DNA from: Phalacrocorax aristotelis
Taxonomy: Eukaryota; Chordata; Aves; Suliformes; Phalacrocoracidae
Assembly: GCF_949628215.1 (NCBI RefSeq)
Contig: NC_134276.1
Coordinates: 134,540,125-134,604,124 of the forward strand
DNA: 64,000 bases
Direction: 5' to 3'
The translations under genes and the position numbers were made by a program. Below the pieces are notes generated by a model, which saw nothing but the letters and a program-made list of their open reading frames with translations, ran no database searches and was not told where the DNA came from. Of the stretch, positions 1-12,900 are shown piece by piece (within the stretch, counting starts at the first letter, position 1; each line of letters begins with the position of its first letter).

Positions 1-837
1 GCCAAAACTGCAAGAGAACAACATATAGGCAAAAGTCACCACTCTTAGGACAGAGATGAAAAGCAAGGCTTGCTCCTTTCTGAGGAAAGAAACTGCAAGC
101 TTTCAGACTTTTGAAGTTGTGCCTGAGCTATCTCTCTTCTTTCTACCTTCCTGGTTTCATCCTTGTGGAGGTTCTGACTGGTCTTCATTTTCTTTCTACA
201 CACTACTACCAGTGACATGCAAGCACCTGCCCAGTAGAGGTTTTTAATGGTAAATACTATGTATGCATCCTGTGCCTCTGTCTCCAAAGCTTTAATGATA
301 CTTACTCTCTTGGAGGGACCATTTTCCCCAGGAGAGCTGCACAGGAGTATTTTGGCAGAAATCAATGCTCAGCAAAAGCTCACTAGGCCCAATTCAAAGG
401 TTAGGGGATGCTGACAGGTTTCTTCTATTAAGGATTTTATATAAGGGCCAACAATTTGTGATCTAAGCACTCAGGATGAGCTTGGGGATAATAAGCTTGA
501 GAAAGGGTCAGGATGGCACAAACGGTTTTCATCCAACAAGATTATGGACTAAGTTATACAGATACCTAAAACTATTTCAGGCAGCTAAAAACCCAAAGGA
601 TCTGATGTTCTCTCACTTGTGTCATTTTATAAAAAGCATATAGTGAAACTCTGCTCTGTTGTGAGCAAAGAATCAGACCCAAACTGTTGAAGTCATATGA
701 CAGATTTGCTCTACAAAGACAATGCCTTTTGGCCCATTCTTTCTGATGTTATCAGGATTTTCCCAAGCAGGTCCCAACACCCTTTCAAATACTCAAGTGT
801 CTTCAGCCCAACTCCTTCAAGACACTGATTCACTCAC
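1..837 (-). other. TEAD4 intron (continues left of the window)
   Basis: Intron after the exon ending at 838. I see no further TEAD4 exon, repeat or RNA gene here. Confidence 0.8.
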
Positions 838-972
838 CCCAGAAACTGCAGGGTAGGCTGGTCGTGGGAGACCAGGCAAGGCCATTTTACTATGGAAGGC
901 AGTTGCAGAGATAATCTGGGCAGATGACATTGTAGCCATACTCTGCATGGCTTTATCTTTAGCTGCCTGGTC
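838..972 (-). CDS. TEAD4: TEAD4 coding exon, start of linker
   Basis: A 135-bp, phase-0 exon with acceptor gctcatag and donor GGG|gtgagt. Its 45 codons begin [20 protein letters not shown], continue through [20 protein letters not shown] and end PAVSG. This is the conserved post-TEA segment before the proline-rich linker; mammalian TEAD4 continues with FWQ. It is the last TEAD4 exon in the window. Confidence 0.94.
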
Positions 973-3900
973 CTATGAGCAAAAGTGAAAAGAAGAAAAA
1001 CAATTATTATAAGGATAAACACGTTGCCTGGTCTAAAGCTGCATAACCAGGATTCTCATCAGCTTCTTTGTAGGGAGCAAGTGTCTCTCAAAACACGGGC
1101 AGCAGACTCACCAATAACTGTCCTAAGAACTCTTCAAAGTGTATAAGTCTTTCACCTATTACTATAGCTTCAGTAGTGATTAATCATCCTTTCTGAAATA
1201 TTGGGATCACTGGTTTAGACACTACTAAGCATTTATCCTTTCTGTCTGAAGGCTTTCAGCCATACAGCTGAAATGTTTTGTTATGGAAAGTACAATCCTA
1301 ATTGACTCGTGTTTTAATCATTGGTAAGAATATTCAATAGGAAAGACTTTTTGCTTATCAAAAACACCCTCTAAAAACAAGCTCACAAAAGGAGTTTGTC
1401 ATCATCGCTGCAAAAAGTCTACCTCAATTTGGGACTGCATTAGCCTCGGATAGAGGTGATCCTTTTATTCCCATCCTTGGGGAAACAGGAAATCTTAGTA
1501 ACCTCCCAGGGCATATACACAAGGGCGTTCCTTTTCGTGTTTTAACAGGGCTGTGGAACAGCATGTATTTTTACATGCAATGGCAGTGCAACAACTAGGA
1601 GGTCTGATGTATGTTTAAAATAAATAGCATTCTTCACTTCTTCCAAGGAATAAACAGACAAAGAGAAGCACTTCCCCACATTCTGCCTTTCCTCCTACAT
1701 GCCCTACAATTAATCTTCATCCTTCAAACACTCCACATTTAGCTGTGACATTACAAGGGCAATGCCACAGATGAATTCATGGCTTGGAGAGACTGCTGAA
1801 AGAGGCAAGCTCTTTCTGTCCTCTTCAGGCATTCTCACTTACCACTTTCATTCATTGAACAGCAGTAAGTTCTTACCCTTGGGTCTCCATTCTCTCTAAC
1901 CCCTCCACTTTCTTTAAGGTTTTCTAAAGTTCAGACCCAAGGGATTCTGATGTATCTAACACAAAAACATTTGGAGGAGGCATAACAAAAGCTCAAGAAT
2001 AAATGATAAGGTTTAAGTGAAATGATCAGTAGGAATGGACAATACTTACATATCTTCTTTTTTAGTGTCTGTGACTCCTGTTAGTACCATTCAAGTGAAT
2101 GGAAGGGGAACATTTTAATGGCTGAGAAAGTTCCTAAGATTCTCCAAAGCTATGGGAAAGTTTTTCAGAATCCAGTTTAAATAATACATTTGAGAATACT
2201 TTAAGGAATACCTACAACTTTTTTCAAGGGCAAGGATTCTTTTCTGGTTTTTCATGACATACATAAGGACCATTTCCCAGTTTGCACTGCAGAAAACGAT
2301 ATTTTTTTTTCCTCCTGTTACTTTCTCACTTGAAAAATCATATTTGCCTACCTAAGCTTACATGAGTTTATGGGGAGGAAGCATTTACTTGTGGAAGTAT
2401 CAATGTAAAGAAATAAAAAAAAAAAAAGAGAGAACAATTAAGAAGGGAAGATTTTATCTGTTAACCCCTGTTGTGTTTTTCTGTTTGATTTAAATGTCTG
2501 ACAGACTGCTGAAAAAAGCAAGTTTTTGTAAAAGATACCTCCTTGCTCTTTCAGCTAGCAGTAGTCTATTCATTTCTATTGTGTTTCCAGTACAAAAATG
2601 CAGCAACAAAAACTTTTACCAAACATTCGCAATGTTTGTATTTTATTATTCTCAAAACACATAATACCACCACAATTTCTCTCTTTTTCCTTAGTACAGG
2701 TGATACCTATTAGCCACCCAGGACATGGAAAAGTACTGAGTTCTGGGAACGAATTTTTCTCTAAGCTTTTCCCTACTTTCCCACCTCTATCTGTTATAGG
2801 CACAGTGCACACTTAGAGAAAACACTCCAATTTGTGTGGAGATGGTAGTGTTATTGTAATTGCCCTGAGAAGTCAGCATGTAGCTGCTCTGATCTCCAGG
2901 ATATAAATATGAAAACATGTACTTGCTATAGAAAATGAACAGTGATAAAAGAACACACAGCTATCAGCAGGAACTTGGAAGAAGGGCAGCAGCTTTTGTG
3001 ATTTCACTTCCTTGCTCTATGAAAATGACTAGTAAAAGAAAAGAAGTAAATGAGTTGAATCAGTACTACAGACTTGCCTCTGCAGGCAGAAAGGAACAGT
3101 CTGGTACTGGGGAATGGTTCACTGCAGGCAGCAGGGCAGAGCTCACAGCATGGCCTGGGGTGGTGTAAAAGGAGAACAACCAATGGTTCCACGGAGCTCC
3201 CTGAGACACCTTCGTTCCCTGAGAAGGAAAACAGCCAGCTCCTGTGTGCTAAGTGGAAACAAGCTCGGCTGACTGGCTTTTCAATCATGCCAAATCCCAG
3301 AGCTGTGACATGCAAGGAACAGAATCAAGGTTATAGATATAAGCAGCAGTAAATCTTTTAACACCCCAGGCAGTTGTTGTTTCCGTCTGGCTCTAACTTG
3401 CTTCTCATGCAGGCCTCCACCTGAATTGACCACTTAACAGCACCACAGGTTTCAAGCTTAGGCAGCCCTACCTAGAAGTACTGAATTAGATACTTGTAAT
3501 TTGTGGCTCCTTCTCTTTATCAGAGCAGCTGGAAACACAACAGGCTAATAACAGACACAACACTGATGTCTAAAATGGACCTGGGTATGGGATGTGGGGG
3601 GTGCAGTCATGACTTAGAGGTGATCACTGCTTGCAATAGAGATGCATGCACTTCAGCACTGGTCAAGACTTGAGTGCCAACAGTTCACTCAGACAGTCCA
3701 CTCCTCCTGTTGCCCAGCAAGGACTTGCCCAGACAGCCAAGAGGAAGCACTAACAGCTGTCTACTCAACAGTCAGGCCTGGACTGGGCTGTCAAGATCCT
3801 CATCATCAACTGAGGTTGGAAGATCAGGGAAGGAAACACACTTCTCTCCACATCACTTATTGCCATACCAAATCATGAAGATCAGCATGCACCTTCTCTG

Positions 3901-6900
3901 GCTGTCTCAGTGACACATAACAAGGACTGGACCTCACATGCTGCTCAGCAAGCCCTTTCTGGATGGCTCACATTCTAACAGGGGACACCCTTGTGTGCAA
4001 TTGTCAACCATAAACTTGACCTTCTTGACATTTCTGGCAATTCAGTCTGAGCACATAAACCATCTCCCTGCTTCAAATCTGAGCAGAAACAAATGTCAAG
4101 AGGTATCATCAGTTCATTAGCGTGATCTCAGAGCTCCTCCTATAGAAAGGAAAACACAGATTTGCTCAAGCAAGTAGTCAACCATTTTCTTTCTCATTAG
4201 CCCAGGCCTCTACAAATTAGGTCTGAATTAATCAAGGTGCAAAGTCTATCCAGCTGGCACCATTTTACCTGAGAAGATACCAGCTAGCTTTATTGCTTTT
4301 TCTCAGTGGTTATGTCAACCCAGAACACTTTCTCACAGACAACTCCACATCACTACCACTAATTGAGGTGGAACTAGCACTGCAGTAACTGTAAGGCTAC
4401 CCCTTCCCAGTGCCACCACAACACCAGAGACTTATTACTTGTCAGCATTTGTAACCATAAACCCTCTTCTTCAGGTAAACATTCTTTGCATATTCCCAAG
4501 TCTAAGGGTCTTTCAGACTTGGATGAGAGCAGCATAAACCAAAGGTAAAAGTCAGTCACATAAAAACTGAAGTTATTGTTTCTTTATTCTTTAAATAGAA
4601 TTGCTCCAGACGTCACAGAGCTACAACAATACAAGTGTTTGCACAACACTTCCTGGGAAGTACCTTTTCCTCCCCTGCTTACTACAGTTCAGTGGCTAAT
4701 CTCACCCTTTTCTGAGGCTATTCAAAGAGGGAATGGATGAGGGAATGGCTGACTCAGGGGGCTTGCACAATATGTTCAAGGATACCCATCATACCTTGAG
4801 CTTAGCTTGGATCTCTCTAGCTTTCCGCCTTGCCAGGACCTGGATGTGACTAGATACCTGCATTGAAAGACAAAATCCATCATTCCAGAGGGGTACTTGG
4901 TAGCTACTTGCAGAAGTAAACATGCTTTAGATACCTTGTGTAATAAGGAATTGTTTAGGGTTAGGGAGAGGGAGGTTGATGTCGCGATGAGGTGCTTTTC
5001 TGAACATAACTTAAGTGTAATGAAATGAGGTGGGGGACCAAGAAAGATGGGCCATTTAAGGCCTTTTCCAATTCAAATAGCTTTATGAAGCTAGAGACCT
5101 CCTCTAAAACTGAAGAACCACCCTTAAATCTAGGGATCGAGAGTTCTGATCTCATTGCTCCCCATCTTGCTTGGCCTCCTTTTGGGAGAAGGGAAACCCA
5201 TGTTCCATATCCCTGACCACTACATAATGACTCTCAGAACTTCCCTATCTCTAATGTGGGCTGAAACACATCATAGAATTATTTCGTTTGGAAGGAGCTT
5301 CTGGATGTCATCCAGCACCCCGCTACTCAAAGCATGTCTAGATGTCTCAGTGCTTTGTCCAGCACAGCCTTCACAGTCATTCCCAAATTACAAAAAATCC
5401 TTCTTCATCCTGTGTATTTTCAAAATCACAATTGCTGTCCATCTGCCTGGGCTGAACAAAGATTCTTCATATAGAGGACCACTGATGTTCACTGAAAAGT
5501 TAATTAGTAGGGCAAATAAATAAAATCACACAGTTTAATAGTAAAAAAAATTGTGTGTCACGATGTGTTTGGGAGGCATGAGCATTACAGTCCTACTGTA
5601 AAATGGCTGAGCTGACTTTTCCCACCATTCTTGTTAACCAGCTCAGCACAACCACCTTTTTCCAGCAAAGCCAGAAACTAATAGCATGTGAACAGCAAGG
5701 GATTTGTTCTCATAAGCCCTCATCATGTCTAGTGGTCCAAAAAAGCTAAAGTTTACAGGGAAAACTTTGCACTTACCTGTTTCCTTGTGCGTGTTTTCCC
5801 TGTTCTCAGCTTAATATAGCGGGCAATCAGCTCATTTCGGCCTGGAACAGAGAAATAATGCAAATACAAGTTTAGAAAGTTGTGACCCCAGGGAAAAGAT
5901 GCACAATGGAATTATATATCTATAGAGATCAGCAGTATAGTGATACTCTGTCATGCTATTTTCACTTTTAGAAAGGTAAGTTCACTAATTCATTAGTTCA
6001 CACGGTAGAGGCTGAGTTTTAGGAGCAGAACGTTGGGTGCAAATTCTGTTTCCCAGTTTGCATCTGTATAGCTTAGCTTAAAACTACCAACAAAAAGGAG
6101 AATCTCATGCTTTGCTTAATAATTACATCACCACAGTGTATAAAAATCTATGAACATGAATCAAGATCGCCAGTACAAACAAAGAAGAAAAAGGAAAGCC
6201 ACTCGCCCTAAAACATTGAGAAAGGAAGATCCAGGGAACAGGCCAGTCAACCTCACCTGTCCCTAGAAGGTGATGGAGCATGTAATCCTGCAAACCATTT
6301 CCAGATATGTATTCAAAGGTGACTGGAAGTAGTCCATGTGGATTTACAAATGGGAAATCATACTTAACCAACCTGATAGTTTCTACTATCTTGGTAGATA
6401 TGTACAGAGCTGTATATATTGTGACTCTGGTAAGGCTTTTGATGCTGCCTCCCATAATATCCTCACAGGCAACCTGAAAAATCATGGGTTAGATAAGCAG
6501 ACAAGGAGGTGGATTGAAAACTGGCTGAATGGATGGGCCCAGAGCGCTTTAATCAGTGGCAAAAAGTCCATTTAGAGGCAAGTCTGTAGTGGTGAACTGG
6601 GGCAAATACTGTTCAACCTCTTCATTAATAACCTGGACGTAGCACAACCTCAGCAAGTTCACAGATGATACAAAACTGAAGAGGCTGATACATCAGGTGG
6701 CTATGCTGCCGTTCAGAAAGGCCTTGACTGGAGAAATGGGCCAACAGGAATCTTATGAAGTTCAACAAAGGAAAACGTGAAGTCCCGCACCTGGGGAAAA
6801 ATAACCCAAAGCACCAGTATATGCAAGGGGCTAACCATCTGGGAAGCAGCTTTGCAGAAAAGGACTTGTGGATCCTAGTTGACAAGGAACTGACAATGAG

Positions 6901-9900
6901 CCAGCAATACACCCTCATGGCAAAAGGCGGCCAACAGCATCCCATGCTGCATTAGAAGGATTGTTGCCAACGGGTTAAGGGAGGTGATCTTTCATCTCTA
7001 CTGTGCACTGCTGAGACATCATCTGGAGTATTGCATCTAGTTCTGGGCTCCTTGGCATGAGAATGATGTGGATATACTGGAGTGAGTCCAGCAAAAGGTC
7101 CACAAAAACGATTAAGGGACTGGAGAATCTCTTTCATATGGGGAGAGGCTAAGACAGCTGGGACTGTTCAGCCTGCAGAAGGCTTGGGGGGAGTTTTATA
7201 AATGCACTTAAGTACCTGATGGGAGGCAATGAAGAAGAAGGAGCCAGCCTCCTCTCAATAGTGCCCAATGAGAGGACAAGAAACAACGGGCACAAACTAA
7301 AACATATGAAAATCCATCTGAAAACAAGAAGGAAAAAGAAAAACAAAACAAATAAACAAAAACAAACAAGCAAACAAAAAATAACCTACAAAACTCTTTT
7401 ACTGTAAGGCTGGTCAAACACTGGCACAGGCTGCACAGAGTCTCCATCCTTGGAGATACTCAAAACCTGACTGGACACAATCCTGGGCAACCTGCTGTAG
7501 CTGACCCTGCTTGAGCAGTAGGGCTGGACTAGAAAATCTGAAGAGATCCCTTCCAACCTAAACAAGCGTGTGATTCTGTGACTCCAAGTACAAGAAAGTA
7601 AACAACAGTGGGGAAGTACCTGGAAATAGTTACACAGAATTTATCAGTGTGACATGATACAATGAATTAAAAGTGCTTTCTGGCTCTTGCAGGGATCCCA
7701 GAAGAGGAACATTCTTCAGAGGAGATACAGAGGGGGAAGCTTAGCTTTGTGAGAGGTTTGGGGAGCTCCCATAAACAGGAAGGTGGGGCACTGGCTGGAA
7801 GAGGTGAAGCAATCCTTGTCCGATTATGGAAAAAGCATACCTTGCAGGCTGAAGACAGTTGGGTTTTACACCTTGATTTTAAGAGATGACACAGTGAGAT
7901 TAGGCCCTTCAGGGCCAAGAGAAATGAAGACAAGTAGCTTTATGTTCAATGTGAGAGGAGAGGCCATTGCATAGACGCAAAGAAAAGATGCTCATGGTGA
8001 CAAATGAGGAAGATGGTATTAACAGCAATATGAATGCAATAGTTAACGAAACATGAAGCTACAGGGTCACTGGTACAGGATTTGAAATTGCTTGGAATGA
8101 GAGGAGGAAACCACAGAAGTCTCAGGTCCAGGATTTAAAAGTCAGGAGGAGAAGCAGAAAAGGCTGAGCTACTGACAACTTCAGCAGTTAACAGGAGAAG
8201 CAAGCTTAGACCCGATTCACAGGTAGCACCACAGAACTGTTTGAGAGTGGATACCAAGACTGTGCCAAGAGGCAGACTATGCAGGTCCCATACATTGGCT
8301 CTTATGCACCAAGTCTAAGCAAACACACAGATTTTATTCTTTTCCTGGAGATGGAAGCATAAAGAGCAGAAACAGAAAAACAGCAACTATACGTCTGAAC
8401 TCTAGACTGCTTCAAGGCAGAAAACATGAGAAAAAGAGCAGGCTCTGCAAAATAATATGTTTGCGGTGACCATACTAGTAGCGATACAGTACCTCAATAA
8501 AAAGTTAGGAGTGGGAAGTGCAAGGCTGTGAGACATCTTATAGGGCTGCAAGTGTTTGAGGAATGAAGCAGGAATAAACTGGGAAGCAAAGCCACAGCTC
8601 TTGTGAAGTTTACTTATAACAAAATTATAAAAACCCCCAGTATTTTCATGGAAAGTTTATGGGCTGAATGAAGAAATTGTACATTAAGAAAGTCATCACA
8701 GACATCAAAAAAGCAAGCAGTGCAAATAGATGCAATATTTATTCCAGTAGTTTAATATTCAATGAAAAAGTTGTCACTTGCTTTTATTTTAACCCCTTAA
8801 CTCAACCCTGAAAAAAAATGCAAGGAAGGACTCTATACAAGAGAATGACCACCCAACCCTTTAGGGAAGGGCTGGAAAAGCTCCTAATTCCATCTGTTTC
8901 TGAAACAGATGAATGTAAATGTCCATGACTGCATTTAGGCCATGTTCATGAAACATAACCAAAGCACGCATAGGGATAGGAAACCATTTTACATTTACAG
9001 ATCTTGATCTTTTCCTATTGGTGTCATTACAGAAGCTCTCCTTATTCCCCTGGGAGAAGAATCAGGTCTGTAGCTGAGAAAAAACAGCTCCAGCTCCTCT
9101 GTACACAAATTGGGAACTACTTCTGTGCCAGAAACACAACACCCAGCATGTAACCACTGACTTATTCAGTTCCCACAGTGACATGCCCGAGAGTTTGATG
9201 GGAGTAGATGTTGTTATGCTACTTTCCACCTGACTGCTTTTCCAACCAATGTAACCATTTTTACAAAGCCAAGGCCAATTACTACCAACACAAACCCACT
9301 CCACCATTTCCTAGTGTCAAGAATAGTACTTATGGCTTTTCAAAGTCTCCATCTGTTGGACATGGATCCAAGATGAAAGGTAGGAAACAGAAGTGATTCT
9401 TCTCACATAGATGCCAGCATACATGAAATTCCAGGACAGTTTGACACACATCAGAAGTGGGAAATGTGCAAAACAAAACAAGGTGCTCAAACCTCCTTAT
9501 CTATAAAGAAACAAGAAGGAAAATCTATATTCACCAAGAGGAGCCTTTGAAGGGCAAGGGGAACGAGTTCATGGAACTAGCCTTGAGAAGAAGTGGATGT
9601 GGAGAATTTCAGGCAAAAGTTTTAAAGGGTAGATATTGGGCAATTTGAACACAAGGAAACTCTCTAGACACTGGCTCAAATATGGGCCATCCTTGCAAAA
9701 CTAATTTCAATGCATTCTCAACCAGATATAATAAAAGTTATAGAGCAAATTTAGCTTTGTTGTGTTTCCATGAAAGTCAAGAAATTATACAGACTGAGCA
9801 GCCTGACAGCAGTAGAGGGCTGCAGGGATAATAAGTGAACAGCCCCATGCCAGTCACAGTTGATTCCAGCCATGTCCAAAATGGATGAAAACAACAATCC

Positions 9901-12900
9901 ATCAAAACCTCAACCAGTCAGAGGAACACAAGTTACCTCTGCTCAAACATATTTTGGAAAGGGCAGTAGCCACTTTCCAAAGGGCAGGAGACACATGAGG
10001 AGACACAAAAAAGGTACCTCAAAAAGGAGACGTGAGAATGCAAAGAAAGAGAAATGCAAGGCATGTAAAAAGACACATTTGGAGAAAAGGAAGGAGACAA
10101 AGAGACACATGATAGGGGACATTGTTGGGGACATGGCTGGAAAAGTACTCTTGGAAAGAGGTGCTCCATGACAGAAGGAGTACACTTTGAGGCAACTGCA
10201 GCCCATGGAAAACCCATGCCACAGCAGGGACAACCCTGGAAGGGCTGCAGCCTATTGAGAACCCATGTAGGAGCAGAGGAGCAGCAAGAAGGAAGGAGCA
10301 CCAGAGGAAAAAGCTAAAAAACAAGGCTGGCAGAAAGAAACCTTTATACAGTGACCCCAACCTCCTGCACCACCCAGCATCTCAAAGGAATTAGGAGTGA
10401 TTGAGTGTTACAGACACTAAAACAAGGGAAGCTGAGACTAGGAAGCAGGGAGGAGAGACAATAAAGTGTAGTCAAGCCTGGGAAAGTGGGAGGTGTTTCC
10501 TTAAGTGTGTGTTTAACTTTGACAACACCAGAAAAAACTGCAAAGCTCCCTCAGGCCATGTACTTCACTGGAAAAAAAACTAGAGGGAGGGGAAACTGTT
10601 GTACAAATTGCACATATTAGAAGCTGATATAGGAATTTTCTAGAGAGAGCATTCAAGTGTGGATCCTCAAAATTTCCAGTTTTAGAATTCACTTCCCACT
10701 TGCCACCACCTCTCATACAGCCTTTCTCTTCCAGAAGTGTGCCCCCACAGAGCCAGGGAAAAAACACAAAGGTGGAAGGGTATGTTAAGCTAATAAAGGT
10801 ACTGGTAGCAAAAACTCTACAAAGACATTAGCATCACCAGGATTACTAAACATAGAGCTATGCAAATTGCCCAGCCCAGTAAACTCTGCAGGAAGGAGGT
10901 CTTAAATTGCCATTAATCAAATCTGCAAGAGAAGCAAGTCCTAAATATCTTTTGTTTTTCTTATCAGAAGTTAGATGTAACCAGGTATTATGCTGCTGGA
11001 AGCATGTAGGTCCACAGCCTCTGGAAAGCACTTCCTTTGTTTCACAACCCTGGCTGCAGGGTCAGCAAAGACCAGTGCTCCTCACTTGGCTGGAACAGGC
11101 AGAGCTGTCATAAACTGTCAGATGGTTCATTTTTTAGAGCCATGTAAAGTGTCCATCAGTAATCTGATCACATGTTATGTTCTTAGAATAACTCCTGCTG
11201 AGGCCTGCCATGGTCACCAGAACCTGCCAACAGTTGTGCCTCCTCTGTCGAAACTGCGCATTAGGTTTCATGAAGCTCTAGCCAACATACCAACTGCAGC
11301 ACAGCACCCAAAATCTCTTTATCCTCCCTGCGGCCTTCCCCTGGGAAGCACGGCATGAAAAAAAAGGAGTAAAGAGATACTCTCTTATGTTCTTTACCTC
11401 TCACTCCTAACAGAAAAGTTTCTGAGGGCATCAATTTAGTTCCCACTCTCTCTTACACTAAATTACAAAATTTTGCATTCAGTAGTTATCCAGGAAGGTG
11501 TTGCTAAGAGAACTGAATAAAGAGACTTTTTGATTCTCCATTCTACCCCTGTGATCCTTTCAATACATGAAGAAATAAGTGTCTGCCTCTAAGGAAGGGG
11601 GTGGGGGGGGCAGAGATCAAGGAAATTCCCACAGCCATAGAAAGCATTTCCCAGTCCTACTTCAAATCTTCATGCTGACTTTCTGCTAGCAATGGTATAT
11701 TACTGCTTGTACAAGAGGCAGATAAAGCATCTCTTTAAGCCTTATACTTCCTTCTACACCTGTTGCCAAAGGAAGTAGAATAACCAAAAGCCTCTATTCT
11801 GTGATGAGTGAGAGCAAACAATAATTTCTGCAAAAATCCTTCCAATGGGAAACTGCATTAAAGTATCTGCTTCTTGGTATCAATATATTTTCTCTATCCA
11901 AAGCAAACCTATGCACCTACTTGTGAAGTGCGGCAAAGATAAGAACTGTAGAAGCAACTATCCAGCTGTATGCAGTGAAAGGTTAATCAAAGCAAAGTCA
12001 AGGAAGACATCTCAACTATCATTTCAATCTCTTTGTATCATTTAATGATAGCTTCTGGCTGTCTCCTGAACTTGCTAAGCTTTCAGTTAACTGTTGAATA
12101 CAATCAACATAAACATCATGAACTGTGTGCATCAGACAGCATGACAAATAAATCTAGACACAAGAGGCAATTTAAGGACACCTCAGTCACCCACCAAGTG
12201 TCAATGTTTCTCTATGCATACAAAGCAAAACTAACTGCTGAGGAAGTCTTACCAGAATGACACTTAAGGCAAAAGCAGTGGGTGTTATGTTCACAGGTGC
12301 ATGTAAAATACGGTACTAACTGCCACTGAGGTCTGCCCCAATCCACAGCCTCTTGCACAGCCTTACTTTCCATCTCTCATTCCACTGCTTCTTCCTCCTA
12401 GCTATACTGAATGCCTTCCTGGGGATCACCTTTTCCAGAACCAGGGCTGTATGTGTCAAAACCACATTTTTGTCTTTCTGATGGCTAATCCCATCTTCTC
12501 ATCAAGATGCACAGAGACTTAACTCTTACTGACATAATCCTTAACATTAGTTTTAATGCTATCTTTATTAGACTTTCCCTTCATCACAAACCATCATTTC
12601 TTACCAAAGCCTTGGTGAGAAGATTCTGCTAGCTTCCCCGTTTCCCAGCCTAGCTTTTTCAAGGCAAGCAAAAATGCAGTACATGACATTCTCTGGCCTG
12701 GGTTTCCTTCACCCCTTCCTACCTTCCTGGAATTTTGGCAATCATTAATGCTGCATCTTTCTTATTACTTAGCATGCTTGCCTTCAACTTTAAAAGCTTT
12801 TTCAGGAAACTTGTTTATGAAGTTTTAGACTTTGGCCTCTATCTCTCATATAGGTCCTTCTCCCCCTCTTTCTCAGCTTTGTCTTGGTATACAACTTATA

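Noticed and set aside
4950..4975. Telomere-like TTAGGG motif
   Set aside because: Only about two imperfect copies; expected by chance.
9860..10171. 103-codon lysine/arginine-rich open frame
   Set aside because: Purine-rich repeat-like DNA gives K/R/E runs on one strand and F/L/C on the other; no motif.
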